Source of the DNA: Firmicutes bacterium UBA3910
GTDB lineage: Bacteria > Bacillota > Limnochordia > Darwinibacteriales > Darwinibacteriaceae
Assembly: GCA_002391465.1 (NCBI GenBank)
Contig: DGFC01000139.1
Location: 1 to 21,691 of the forward strand
Length of the DNA stretch: 21,691 nt
Direction: 5' to 3'
Position numbers and translations under genes: made by a program. Shown here one piece after another: positions 1-9,009 of this stretch (position 1 is its first letter; every line of letters starts with the position of its first letter). Below the pieces are notes generated by a model. That model was given only the letters and a program-made list of their open reading frames with translations. It did not search any database and was not told the origin of the DNA.

Positions 1-19
1 AGATGTGTATAAGAGACAG
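1..19 (+). other. Tn5 mosaic-end (tagmentation adapter) remnant, not genomic
   Basis: Bases 1-19 read AGATGTGTATAAGAGACAG, identical to the 19-bp hyperactive Tn5 mosaic end that Nextera-type library kits add to every fragment. It lies exactly at the contig edge. Translated in the ispG frame it gives the tail VSVSYTH, which does not belong to IspG. Genomic sequence starts at base 20. This is an untrimmed library adapter and not a mobile element of the organism. Confidence 0.97.
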
Positions 20-1082
20 ATACTTCACCATCTTCCTCAAGCAGTTTGTAAGCTTCAGCAACTAATTCATCAACAAGATCTTCCTCCGGCACTCGGCGCA
101 GCAGTTTGCCGTGGCGGAATATGATTCCCACGCCGTTGCCCCCTGTAATACCCAGGTCAGCATGGCTTGCCTCCCCGGGTCCGTTCACGATACAACCCAT
201 AACAGCAATCGTGATAGGCAGAGGAAAATCACCTAAACGTTTCTCCACCTCGATGGCTATTCCTTCTAAATCTATCTCCGTCCTTCCGCAGGTGGGACAA
301 GAAATGAAGACGGGGCCCCTCTGCCTTAGACCACAGGCGGAAAGAATTGCCCAAGCCACCTTAACTTCCTCCACCGGATCCGCTGTCAACGAGACCCTCA
401 AGGTATCGCCCAGGCCGCGCATGAGGAGCGCACCGATACCCGCGGCCGACTTAATGGTACCGAACCATTGAGTACCCGCCTCAGTGATACCTAGATGGAG
501 GGGGTAATCAACCTTGGCACTCAACTGTTCGTAGGCGGCCAGGGTGAGGGGAATATCGGAAGCCTTAAGGGAAACGACAATATCGTAAAAGCCCAGATCT
601 TCGAATATGGTAATATGCTCTAAGGCGCTTTCCACCATAGCCGGGGCGGTGCGCCCGTAACGATCGAGCAGGTGCTGGGCGATGGAGCCCGAGTTCACAC
701 CGATACGGATGGGAACAGAACGTTCTTTGGCCGCCGCAACCACAGACTGCACCCGTTCCCGTGCACCGATGTTGCCCGGGTTAAGGCGCAGCTTAGCTAC
801 GCCAGCATCAATGGCAGCTAGGGCCAAACGATAGTCAAAATGGATGTCCGCCACAAGCGGCAGTGGCGAATGCTTGACCAGCTCCGGTAAGGCGTCAGCA
901 GCTTTCCGATCGGGAACAGCTACCCTTACCAGTTCACAGCCCGCTTCGCTTAACGCCTGAATCTGTGCCAGCGTAGCTTGTACGTTCCGTGTATCGGTAT
1001 TGGTCATGGACTGCACAACAATGGGTGCGCCCCCACCGATTTTTAGATTGCCAACCCGGACTTGGCGTGTTTTAGAACGCAT
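20..1082 (-). CDS. ispG: 4-hydroxy-3-methylbut-2-en-1-yl diphosphate synthase (flavodoxin/ferredoxin), 3' end missing
   Basis: IspG (GcpE) is the cytoplasmic [4Fe-4S] enzyme that reductively opens methylerythritol cyclodiphosphate to HMBPP, the penultimate step of the MEP isoprenoid pathway. I translated this frame myself because it runs off the contig without a stop. It starts ATG at 1082 with [18 protein letters not shown], followed by [12 protein letters not shown], typical of the family. The cluster ligands are visible as CPTC (C262, C265) and CIVNGPGE (C297, with E304). About 354 genuine residues are present before the adapter at bases 1-19; bacterial relatives are about 350-380 aa, so only a few C-terminal residues are lost. 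The gap from the rseP stop is 12 nt, suggesting co-transcription. With dxr in the same operon, two MEP steps are encoded here. Confidence 0.96.
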
Positions 1083-1094
1083 CTTTTTCACTTC

Positions 1095-2135
1095 CTATGA
1101 AAAGAAATTTAAACGGGTTATATCCTTGAACGTGGCAAAAATCATCAGGCCAACTAAGAAGGCCAGCCCAATAAACTGTACAATACCCCTGGCCTTGGCT
1201 GAGAGGGGCCTGCCCCGGAGCGCTTCAACCACGAGAATCACAAGCCAACCCCCATCCAGCACCGGAACGGGCAGCAGATTGAGCAAACCGAGGTTGATGC
1301 TCAGAAGAATAGCCAACAGGAGTACGTCCGCAAAGCCCTGCCGGGCAGTTTCTCCCACAAGTTGGGCGATGCCAATGGGCCCAGATAGGTCAGCCTTCTG
1401 CTTGCCTGTGACTATGCGGCTGAGTTCAACAACCATTTGCTTCGTCACGTCCCAGGTCCGGGTAACGGCCGCCCGAGCACTGACCAAGAAGGGATAGCGG
1501 GGTTTGGCAATTTCGATTGCCACACCAATCTTCCCTTCTCCACCCTCATCAAGGGGGATCACTGCCAGTGTAACATTTTGGCCATTCCGTTTGACAACAA
1601 ACTCCATTTCCTTACCGGGCGATGCAACAATAAGGTCAATAATGCGGTCCGTGTCATGCACTGCCTCCCCGTTAACGGACGAAACCACATCACCGGGAAG
1701 AAAACCGGCTATGGCAGCCGGTGAACCCGGCTCAACCACACTGATTTTGGGGGGCATAACAACAAACATGAAATAGGCAGCAAACAGAATTATCGCCAAG
1801 ACAAAGTTCATCAGGGGCCCGGCGGCAATGGTCCCCAAACGCCAGGGCAGACTCTTGTTCTCAAAACTACCCGGATCATCTTCGTCAAGCAAATCATTTT
1901 CATCGTCATCTAATAACATTTCGTCCATTCCCGCCATACGTACAAAACCGCCTAAGGGAAAAAGACGCAGGGAATATAGGGTTTCCTTCCCCTGCCAGTT
2001 GCCGATACTTGGTCCAAAGCCTAAAGCAAATTCTTCAACCCGAATTCCTGCCAACTTAGCAGCAATGTAATGGCCAAGTTCGTGGAAAAATACGATCGTC
2101 CCGAACACCAGGACGAAGGTAATGAGAGTCAGCAT
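1095..2135 (-). CDS. rseP: RIP metalloprotease RseP/RasP (site-2 protease)
   Basis: This is an intramembrane zinc metalloprotease of the S2P family (peptidase M50B). In Bacillus, RasP cleaves membrane-tethered anti-sigma factors and remnant signal peptides. The 346-aa product has the catalytic HELGH at residues 18-22 in the first membrane helix and the third metal-ligand motif NLLPVPVLDGG at 286-296 (Asp294) in a C-terminal helix. A single PDZ domain spans roughly 128-200, the usual number for Gram-positive RasP (E. coli RseP has two). An acidic cytoplasmic loop at about 71-90, rich in Asp and Glu, precedes the second helix. The gene follows dxr after 16 nt; an AAAGGA-type ribosome-binding site lies about 10 nt before the ATG. 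Confidence 0.96.
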   Translation of the reverse strand: MLTLITFVLVFGTIVFFHELGHYIAAKLAGIRVEEFALGFGPSIGNWQGKETLYSLRLFPLGGFVRMAGMDEMLLDDDENDLLDEDDPGSFENKSLPWRLGTIAAGPLMNFVLAIILFAAYFMFVVMPPKISVVEPGSPAAIAGFLPGDVVSSVNGEAVHDTDRIIDLIVASPGKEMEFVVKRNGQNVTLAVIPLDEGGEGKIGVAIEIAKPRYPFLVSARAAVTRTWDVTKQMVVELSRIVTGKQKADLSGPIGIAQLVGETARQGFADVLLLAILLSINLGLLNLLPVPVLDGGWLVILVVEALRGRPLSAKARGIVQFIGLAFLVGLMIFATFKDITRLNFFS

Positions 2136-2151
2136 GTATGCAACATCCTTT

Positions 2152-3273
2152 CTAACCGATCCACTCGCGGGCTCGTTCCCGGGCTTCCCGGTCTACAGCT
2201 AGTATCTCTTCTAAGCTTGGAAATGATTTGTCTGTAAAGCTTTCCATAACTTCTTCCACCAGCTGCGGAATCTGCGTAAACTTTATCTCCCCCTGTAGAA
2301 AGGCACTTACCGCAATTTCGTTAGCCGCATTGAGGGCTATGGGTTGGGCGCCCCCATGGCAACCTGCTCGGTAGGCCAATTGGAGGCTGGGAAACCGCTT
2401 GTGATCCACTTCCTCAAAGTGCAGCGAACCCACTCCGGCCAAATCCAATGGCTCTACCTGGGAAGGTACAACAGAGGGATACGTCAGAGAATATTGAATG
2501 GGCAAACGCATGTCTGTCGTGCCCAGATGGGCTATTAGCGCACCATCCCGCAAACGGAGCATGGAGTGGATGATGCTTTCCGGGTGGATGATAACCTCTA
2601 TACGGTCATAGGGAAAGTCAAAGAGCCAGTGGGCTTCTATCACTTCCAATCCCTTGTTCATCAGCGTCGCCGAGTCAATCGTAATTTTGCTACCCATATC
2701 CCAACTTGGATGGGCAAGGGCTTGTTCAACTGTTACCGTCTCTAAAGAACCTTTGAATTTACGGAAAGGGCCACCTGACGCCGTTAACACGATTTTGTCA
2801 ACCTGGTCCCGCTCCCGACCGTAGAAGCACTGCCAGAGGGCACTGTGTTCCGAATCGATGGGTATAATCTGTTCCCGGTACTGCATAACCAGGTGTCCCC
2901 CGGCAACCAGTGTTTCCTTGTTGGCCAGGGCAACCCTCTTCCCTGCTTCAAGTGCCGCTAAAGTCGGTTTTAAGCCTATCGCACCGACTAGGGCAACCAC
3001 TACAACGTCAGCCCGTGGATCTGCGGCCATAGCGCAGAGGTGGTCCGAATCAGCATAGACAGGCAGAGAAAACTCTTCCCGCAGTGCCCTAGCATAGCTT
3101 TCGTTATCAATGCTGGCAAAGGCGGGCTTAAACTCTGCAATTTGGGAACGCATAAGTTCGTAGTTGGACCCTGCAGCCAGGCCCAGAACTTTAAATTCGG
3201 GCAGATACCTGATCACTTCGAGGGTTTGAGTTCCGATTGAGCCTGTTGATCCAAGTATAACGACGTTTGGCAT
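2152..3273 (-). CDS. dxr: 1-deoxy-D-xylulose 5-phosphate reductoisomerase
   Basis: Dxr (IspC) converts DXP to 2-C-methyl-D-erythritol 4-phosphate using NADPH and a divalent metal. It is the committed step of the MEP pathway and the fosmidomycin target. At 373 aa it is near the usual 380-400. The N-terminal Rossmann dinucleotide motif GSTGSIG is at residues 8-14, and ALANKETLVAGG is at about 115-126. The metal-binding acids are in PIDSEHSA (D140, E142) and in LMNKGLEVIEAHWLF (E210), with substrate-binding TASGGPFR at about 164-171. The start is ATG at 3273, which puts the Rossmann strand at the very N-terminus as expected. It lies 19 nt after the AI-2E gene; normally cdsA would be its direct upstream neighbour. 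Confidence 0.97.
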   Translation of the reverse strand: MPNVVILGSTGSIGTQTLEVIRYLPEFKVLGLAAGSNYELMRSQIAEFKPAFASIDNESYARALREEFSLPVYADSDHLCAMAADPRADVVVVALVGAIGLKPTLAALEAGKRVALANKETLVAGGHLVMQYREQIIPIDSEHSALWQCFYGRERDQVDKIVLTASGGPFRKFKGSLETVTVEQALAHPSWDMGSKITIDSATLMNKGLEVIEAHWLFDFPYDRIEVIIHPESIIHSMLRLRDGALIAHLGTTDMRLPIQYSLTYPSVVPSQVEPLDLAGVGSLHFEEVDHKRFPSLQLAYRAGCHGGAQPIALNAANEIAVSAFLQGEIKFTQIPQLVEEVMESFTDKSFPSLEEILAVDREARERAREWIG

Positions 3274-3292
3274 TGGTAAGTCCCTTTCATTT

Positions 3293-4243
3293 TCATTGAC
3301 GTTTGTTTACTGCAACCAATCCCCTCATCACCACCATTAAGAGTGGGCCCACCAAGGCCCCCATCAGACCCCAGAAACGCCAACCCACATAAACAGCTAC
3401 CAAGGCAGTGAGGGGATGCAGTCCAAGACGCTCTCCCACAAGCTGTGCTTCGAAGAGCTGCCTTACTAATAATAATACCAGATAAGTCAAGCCTAAGGCT
3501 AGTGCTCTGGGTATGTTTCCCAACCAAACCTGGAGGGCAGCCAGGGTGAAAAAAACAAGGCCTGGGCCCAGCACAGGCACTAAGTCAAAAAAGGCAACGA
3601 GAAAACCGGATAGGAGCGGATAGGCCAACCCGAGTACATAAAAGGATACTGTACTTATCATTCCCACTGCGAAAACGAGCAGGAGCTGTACCTTCAACAA
3701 CTGGCCCAAAGCCTTAACCGAATCCCGGTAAAGCTGAAAAAAACCTTCCTGCCAACTGATCGGAAGGAGAGTGACAATAAACCGGGCTAAAAGACGTTTG
3801 TCGCGACAGAAAAAATAGGCACTCATGGCTGCAATAAGCCAAAGAACGACAAGGTCTGGAATTGCGAGCAGCGACTTTGCCATCCTAGTTATCAAAGTGA
3901 CTAGATCACCGGAGGTGATCGAGGCCTCTTCCAGAGGCAGCTGGGCGATCAGTCCAGGAAAGCTTTCAAAAACACCGCTGAGCCACAGCGCCTGTATCTC
4001 CCGGTAAAGCTGAACTAGCAACACACTTAGCAGGAAGGGCAGTGTGAGGAATACTACTGCCACCAGCAGAGCAGCCGCGGCGGAGCGTGGCCATCCCCTT
4101 GTCTGGAGAAAACCCACAGGTCCATCCAAGAATACGGCAAACAACAGCCCAATAAAAAACGGGGCCAGATAGGGAAATGTCAACTTCAACACGAGCAATA
4201 CCCCACAAAACCCCGCTACCGCTATTACTGTAGAGTGCCACAT
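3293..4243 (-). CDS. AI-2E family (UPF0118) integral membrane transporter-like protein
   Basis: A very hydrophobic 316-aa protein with about seven or eight predicted membrane segments. The pattern is that of the AI-2E/UPF0118 family: a paired N-terminal helix region, an amphipathic soluble stretch at about 85-125, and a C-terminal block containing FFDLVPVLGPG, the family's conserved Pro/Gly loop, followed by further hydrophobic helices. Family members have been linked to autoinducer-2 export, Na+/H+ exchange (YdbI, TerC-independent UPF0118 proteins) and sporulation (YtvI), so the substrate cannot be inferred. It sits between cdsA (28 nt upstream) and dxr (19 nt downstream), where most Firmicutes have no gene. 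A GGGGTGAAAGGG stretch before the ATG serves as ribosome-binding site. Confidence 0.85.
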   Translation of the reverse strand: MWHSTVIAVAGFCGVLLVLKLTFPYLAPFFIGLLFAVFLDGPVGFLQTRGWPRSAAAALLVAVVFLTLPFLLSVLLVQLYREIQALWLSGVFESFPGLIAQLPLEEASITSGDLVTLITRMAKSLLAIPDLVVLWLIAAMSAYFFCRDKRLLARFIVTLLPISWQEGFFQLYRDSVKALGQLLKVQLLLVFAVGMISTVSFYVLGLAYPLLSGFLVAFFDLVPVLGPGLVFFTLAALQVWLGNIPRALALGLTYLVLLLVRQLFEAQLVGERLGLHPLTALVAVYVGWRFWGLMGALVGPLLMVVMRGLVAVNKRQ

Positions 4244-4271
4244 ACCCTTTCACCCCTTAGGGGCACGGGCG

Positions 4272-5039
4272 TTAGATGAACAAGCTTAGGAGAACGTATA
4301 GAGTAGGAAAGACAAAGATCATGGAATCAAAGCGGTCCAAAATACCCCCGTGGCCCGGCAGTATACTACCGCTATCCTTTACTGACCGCTCCCGCTTGAT
4401 GGCCGATTCAACCAGGTCGCCAACCTGGCCGGCGATGGACAAAACAAAACCGAGAATAAGTGCTTGTAACACTGACTCGTCAAGCGCCAGAGCAAAAACT
4501 ACTGAACCAAGCAGGGCAGCCAAAAGTCCGCTGAGGGCGCCTTCCTGTGTCTTCTTTGGACTTACTTCCGGCAGTAGTTTCCGGCGTCCAAACCTGAGCC
4601 CGCCGAAATAGGCACCGGTGTCAGTGAGCCAGGTCACTACCAAACCAAAAATGGACCAGACAAAACCATACTCTGCCCGGACAAGCCAGAGAAAGCTCAA
4701 CGGTACCGCAACGTAAAGCACACCTAGGAGGTTAATCGCTCCTGACCAAGTGTACATACCGCCAAAGGCAGCTCGGATTAGGTAATAAAAGAGCTGTAAA
4801 ACCAACCAAGCAGTGAGCCCAAATTGGTCTATACCACTATATGTGAGGAACAAAAAAGATAGTCCAGCAAGCAGCAGATAATCGAGGTAAACTCTTTCTC
4901 CACCCATGTGGGCGAACTCCAAGAGACCCACCAAGACAAGTGCAAAAACGATAAGCTGCCAGACAACTCCCCCAAAATAAAGTCCGGTTAAGAGAATGGG
5001 TACACCCACCACCGCTGTAAGAACCCTCTGCGCCAACAT
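4272..5039 (-). CDS. cdsA: Phosphatidate cytidylyltransferase (CDP-diglyceride synthase)
   Basis: CdsA makes CDP-diacylglycerol from phosphatidic acid and CTP in the membrane, the precursor of phosphatidylglycerol, cardiolipin and other phospholipids. The 255-aa product is a multi-pass membrane protein. Near the C-terminus, around residues 205-240, is the CDP-diglyceride synthetase signature: GDLVESAIKRERSVKDSG, then LPGHGGILDRFDS, with the Asp residues that bind the metal pair. The charged loop at about 150-165 (GGLRFGRRKL) and DTGAYFGG before it are also typical of the family. The gene follows uppS by 8 nt, the conserved order in Firmicutes, placing prenyl lipid and phospholipid synthesis in one transcript. 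Confidence 0.96.
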   Translation of the reverse strand: MLAQRVLTAVVGVPILLTGLYFGGVVWQLIVFALVLVGLLEFAHMGGERVYLDYLLLAGLSFLFLTYSGIDQFGLTAWLVLQLFYYLIRAAFGGMYTWSGAINLLGVLYVAVPLSFLWLVRAEYGFVWSIFGLVVTWLTDTGAYFGGLRFGRRKLLPEVSPKKTQEGALSGLLAALLGSVVFALALDESVLQALILGFVLSIAGQVGDLVESAIKRERSVKDSGSILPGHGGILDRFDSMIFVFPTLYVLLSLFI

Positions 5040-5047
5040 TTTTACCC

Positions 5048-5776
5048 CTACTCCTTCTTCCCTACTCGCCCAAAACGGCGTTCACGCTGGCCGAAATCAT
5101 CTAAGGCTGAAGCAAAATGCTCTTCGTTGAAATCGGGCCACAACACATCTGTCACGTACAACTCGCTGTAGGCGGACTGCCAGAGCAGGAAGTTGCTCAG
5201 CCTTTGTTCACCGCCGGTACGGATAATCAAGTCCGGATCGGGACTGCCTTTTGTGTAAAGCAGATCATTAACCATAGATTCGTCAATCTGGGCGGGATCC
5301 AAATCACCGACTGCTGCCCGCTGCGCCAGTACTTTGGCAACGTGGAGCAGTTCTTGCCGTCCGCCGTAATTGAACGCCACATTCAAAGTCAATCCCGTAT
5401 TGTCCTGAGTCAAGCCTTCCGCGTTCTGCCACAACTGAAGAATATCGCCGGAAAGATTGCTCCTATCGCCGACCAGTACAATTCGCACCCCTTCTTGGTG
5501 CAGTTCATCGATTTCTTCCACAAAGGTTTTGTGCATTAAATCAAGGAGGAAACTCACTTCCTCCTTGGGCCGCTGCCAGTTTTCTGTGCTGAACGCGTAG
5601 ACGGTCAGCGATTGAATACCCTGGTCAGAGGCGAACCGCACTGCCTTCTTTAGAGCCTTAACTCCCTGCTGATGCCCAAGGAACCTGGGTAGACCTCGCC
5701 TTCGCGCCCACCTCCCATTGCCGTCCATAATAATGGCAACGTGGGAGGGCAGCTTGTTCTGTTCACTTCTGGCCAC
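5048..5776 (-). CDS. uppS: Isoprenyl transferase (undecaprenyl diphosphate synthase)
   Basis: This cytoplasmic cis-prenyltransferase condenses FPP with isopentenyl diphosphate to undecaprenyl diphosphate, the lipid carrier for peptidoglycan and teichoic acids. All family signatures are present in the 242 aa: HVAIIMDGNGRWA at 12-24 with catalytic Asp18, FSTENWQRP at 62-70, and RTGGEQRLSNFLLWQ at 186-200 followed by SAYSELY. The start codon is GTG at 5776, supported by AGGAGG six bases upstream and by the usual distance to the MDGNGRW motif. It uses the C5 units supplied by the dxr/ispG pathway downstream. It begins 10 nt after the stop of the small 71-aa gene. Confidence 0.97.
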   Translation of the reverse strand: MARSEQNKLPSHVAIIMDGNGRWARRRGLPRFLGHQQGVKALKKAVRFASDQGIQSLTVYAFSTENWQRPKEEVSFLLDLMHKTFVEEIDELHQEGVRIVLVGDRSNLSGDILQLWQNAEGLTQDNTGLTLNVAFNYGGRQELLHVAKVLAQRAAVGDLDPAQIDESMVNDLLYTKGSPDPDLIIRTGGEQRLSNFLLWQSAYSELYVTDVLWPDFNEEHFASALDDFGQRERRFGRVGKKE

Positions 5777-5786
5777 AATTGCCCTC

Positions 5787-6001
5787 CTATTCTACCGTCC
5801 AATCTTCTGGAGAACAGATTACAACAAGGGGTTCACCAAAGCGCAGGGCAACCACGCGGGCACCTTCCCAAGTGGCTGCCTTTTTGGGAGGGGTCGTTAG
5901 GCGCAGCTCATAAGCTACCTCTTCCTCATCCAGCAGCTCCTGCGCCTCCTCCCACGGATAACCGATCAGGAAACCCCATTCCTGTTCCTTGAGATCTCGC
6001 A

Positions 6002-6002
<1 letters not shown>
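5787..6002 (-). CDS. Small conserved-looking protein between frr and uppS, PASTA-like pattern, function unknown
   Basis: A 71-aa acidic, soluble protein with no signal peptide or membrane helix. Its ATG overlaps the frr stop codon as TAATG, so translation is probably coupled to frr, and it ends 10 nt before uppS; this packing argues that it is a real gene. The sequence resembles a single PASTA-like unit: a strand (GFLIGYP), a helix with EEAQELLDEE, a strand (AYELRLTTPP), then a strand pair RVVALRFGEPLVVICSPE. I recall similarly sized unnamed proteins with a TxPP...RVV pattern at this locus in Clostridia, but that is memory and not a search. A tie to cell-envelope precursors is only inference from position. 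Confidence 0.75.
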
Positions 6003-7328
<1,326 letters not shown>

Positions 7329-7344
7329 TCAATGCCGGAGCCTG

Positions 7345-7376
7345 AAAAAAAGAGAACACCTTAGGGGGTGTTCTCT
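7345..7376 (-). terminator. Rho-independent terminator after tsf
   Basis: Transcribed from the minus strand, this gives a perfect 10-bp stem, AGAGAACACC with GGTGTTCTCT, closing a 6-base loop, directly followed by seven U residues (the stem's last base overlaps the run). It begins 14 nt after the tsf stop. This is a textbook intrinsic terminator and marks the end of the rpsB-tsf unit. Confidence 0.93.
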
Positions 7377-7390
7377 CGCTCAGTCTGTTT

Positions 7391-8044
7391 CTATTTCCCC
7401 ATCTGGGCCATTACTTCGGCAGCAAAGTCATCTTCCCGTTTCTCCATGCCTTCGCCTCGCTCATAACGGACAAAACGCCGGACGGAGATCTTCTCGCCGA
7501 TCTTGGCCACTTTCTCGTTAAGCAGTTCGCCCACGGTCTGATCAGGGTTCTTGACGAACGGTTGATCCACTAGGCAGACATCCTGCATGAACTTTTCGAT
7601 CCGCCCGTCAACAATCTTATCGATAATGTGGGCAGGTTTGCCTTCGTTCTCGGCCATGGCGCGGAAGATTTTCCGCTCATGCTCCAAGACTTCCTCGGGG
7701 ATCTCCTCCCTGGAGACATACTGCGGCTGGCTGGCGGCGATATGCATAGCGATATCCTTAGCCAATTCCTTGAACTCGTCGGTTTTTGCCACAAAGTCTG
7801 TCTCGCAGTTCACTTCCACCAAAACGCCGATTCTGCCGCCCATATGGATGTACGCCTCTACGAGGCCTTCAGCGGCGATGCGACCAGCCTTTTTAGCAGC
7901 GGCCGAGAGACCTTTTTCACGCAAAAAGTCTACGGCAGCATCCATGTCGCCATTAGTCTCGACCAATGCCTTTTTACAGTCCATCATACCGGCGCCTGTT
8001 TTTTCCCTTAACTCTTTAACCATGGCTGCGGTGATTTCCGCCAT
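7391..8044 (-). CDS. tsf: Elongation factor Ts (short form)
   Basis: EF-Ts is the guanine-nucleotide exchange factor that regenerates EF-Tu-GTP. The N-terminal UBA-like domain ([20 protein letters not shown], then [14 protein letters not shown]) and the exchange motif [13 protein letters not shown] at about residues 79-91 are clear. At 217 aa it is a short form, lacking the larger second core subdomain of E. coli Ts (about 280 aa), as in many Clostridia and thermophiles. Its ATG at 8044 has a strong GAGGAGGGG ribosome-binding site. It is separated from rpsB by 69 nt that contain a terminator-like hairpin, and is followed by a strong intrinsic terminator. Confidence 0.97.
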   Translation of the reverse strand: MAEITAAMVKELREKTGAGMMDCKKALVETNGDMDAAVDFLREKGLSAAAKKAGRIAAEGLVEAYIHMGGRIGVLVEVNCETDFVAKTDEFKELAKDIAMHIAASQPQYVSREEIPEEVLEHERKIFRAMAENEGKPAHIIDKIVDGRIEKFMQDVCLVDQPFVKNPDQTVGELLNEKVAKIGEKISVRRFVRYERGEGMEKREDDFAAEVMAQMGK

Positions 8045-8072
8045 AAAACCCCTCCTCTAATAGGTATTACAC

Positions 8073-8108
8073 AAAAAAGGGGAGGGAGTCTGAACCCCCC
8101 ACTCCCCT
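8073..8108 (-). terminator. Terminator-like hairpin between rpsB and tsf
   Basis: Read on the minus strand, AGGGGAG starting at 8108 pairs with CTCCCCT-type bases ending at 8078 (7 bp), followed after one mismatch by about three more pairs, then six U residues at 8078-8073. The hairpin begins 5 nt after the rpsB stop. It looks like an intrinsic terminator or attenuator that would lower tsf transcription relative to rpsB. The stem is G/C rich and imperfect above the seventh pair, so strength is uncertain. Confidence 0.65.
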
Positions 8109-8113
8109 CTGTT

Positions 8114-8872
8114 CTACTCTTCTACCTCAACCGCACTGTCCTGTGCGCTTGCACCCGTGTCTGTTTCGCCTTGGTCATCCGCAAAACTGGCACCTTCTTT
8201 GGCTTCAACCACTGCGCTGGCAATAGTGCTGGTGAGCAGTTTAACTGCGCGGATGGCGTCATCGTTACCGGGAATGATGTAATCAACTTCATCGGGGTCA
8301 CAGTTCGTGTCCACGATTGCGATGATGGGAATACCCAGCTTGCGTGCCTCTGCAACCGCGATCCTCTCTTTCCTCGGGTCAACCACGAAGAGAGCACCGG
8401 GGAGAGTGTTCATTCCACGGATACCGCCTAGGAAACGGGTTAGACGTTCCTTTTCTTTGATCAAGCCAATTACTTCTTTCTTGGGCAGAACTTCGAAAAG
8501 GCCGTCCTCTTCCATCTTCTCAATTTCCTCCAAACGCCGCAGGCGGGAGCTGATCGTCTTGAAGTTGGTCAGCATACCACCGAGCCATCTCTGGTTCACA
8601 TAAAACATACCGCAGCGTTCTGCTTCTTCCTTGATCGTGTCTTGGGCCTGTTTCTTGGTTCCCACGAAAAGAATGGATTTTCCAGCCGCAACCGTCTCAC
8701 GGACGAAATTATAAGCATCGTCTACCATCCGAACTGTTTTCTGCAGATCGATGATGTAGATGCCATTCCGCTCCGTAAAGATATACGGTGCCATTTTCGG
8801 ATTCCATCTGCGGGTCTGGTGCCCAAAGTGAACGCCGGCCTCGAGAAGCTGTTTCATCGAAATTACGGCCAT
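8114..8872 (-). CDS. rpsB: 30S ribosomal protein S2
   Basis: Essential small-subunit protein that joins late and helps recruit S1. The product begins [20 protein letters not shown], followed by [20 protein letters not shown], the signature N-terminus, and continues with [28 protein letters not shown], and [21 protein letters not shown] chose ATG 8872 (252 aa) over the in-frame GTG at 8881, because the GTG overlaps the ribosome-binding site AAGGAGGT itself while the ATG lies 7 nt after it. The C-terminal tail of about 30 residues is acidic and low complexity (EVEE at the end). An own promoter and a structured leader lie upstream, suggesting autoregulation by free S2. Confidence 0.97.
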   Translation of the reverse strand: MAVISMKQLLEAGVHFGHQTRRWNPKMAPYIFTERNGIYIIDLQKTVRMVDDAYNFVRETVAAGKSILFVGTKKQAQDTIKEEAERCGMFYVNQRWLGGMLTNFKTISSRLRRLEEIEKMEEDGLFEVLPKKEVIGLIKEKERLTRFLGGIRGMNTLPGALFVVDPRKERIAVAEARKLGIPIIAIVDTNCDPDEVDYIIPGNDDAIRAVKLLTSTIASAVVEAKEGASFADDQGETDTGASAQDSAVEVEE

Positions 8873-8879
8873 GTCGTCC

Positions 8880-8887
8880 ACCTCCTT
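8880..8887 (-). promoter_or_regulatory. Ribosome-binding site of rpsB
   Basis: AAGGAGGT on the minus strand is a near-perfect anti-16S match, 7 nt before ATG 8872. It rules out the in-frame GTG at 8881, which is part of this site. Confidence 0.85.
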
Positions 8888-8897
8888 CCTTTGTTTT

Positions 8898-8959
8898 GTC
8901 CTCCGGCCCCTTCATGTGGGAATAAGACCAAATTGGCACACTTATTTCCCATCGAGGAC
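8898..8959 (-). promoter_or_regulatory. Structured rpsB mRNA leader (candidate S2 autoregulatory element)
   Basis: The leader between promoter and rpsB folds into nested stems. The outer stem is GTCCTC (8959-8954) with GAGGAC (8903-8898), 6 bp. Inside, ATGGGAAATAAG (8952-8941) pairs with CTTATTCCCACAT (8926-8914) with one bulged A and a small irregularity near the base. The loop contains CCAATTTGG. The 3' side ends 11 nt before the ribosome-binding site. Ribosomal protein genes often carry such leaders for feedback control, so S2 binding is a reasonable inference, but I cannot assign it to a known Rfam family. Confidence 0.6.
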
Positions 8960-8980
8960 CGTGTGTTGTAACCACTTGCT

Positions 8981-9009
8981 AATATAGCACATTTATTCGC
9001 TTTCAGCAA
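8981..9009 (-). promoter_or_regulatory. Sigma-A type promoter for rpsB-tsf
   Basis: On the minus strand, TTGCTG (9009-9004) and TATATT (8986-8981) are separated by exactly 17 nt. The -10 is preceded by TG one base upstream (TGCTATATT), an extended -10. The expected start point is near 8974, leaving a leader of about 100 nt. The -35 lies inside the last codons of the upstream swrB-like gene. No terminator separates the two genes, so read-through from the flagellar operon is also possible. Confidence 0.75.

Noticed and set aside
1..19. End of a genuine Tn5-like transposon
   Set aside because: The mosaic end is an engineered hybrid of Tn5 outside and inside ends, found exactly at a contig edge with no transposase or target duplication; library adapter is the simple explanation.
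1000..1497. 165-codon plus-strand open frame opposite ispG and rseP
   Set aside because: Shadow of conserved minus-strand genes; no family motif and no ribosome-binding site of note.
4253..4263. Palindrome CCCCTTAGGGG between cdsA and the AI-2E gene
   Set aside because: Only 4-bp arms with a 3-base loop and no U tract; it is more simply the purine-rich ribosome-binding region of the AI-2E gene.
8873..8881. rpsB start at GTG 8881
   Set aside because: The GTG overlaps the ribosome-binding site itself; ATG 8872 has ideal spacing and the usual S2 N-terminus.
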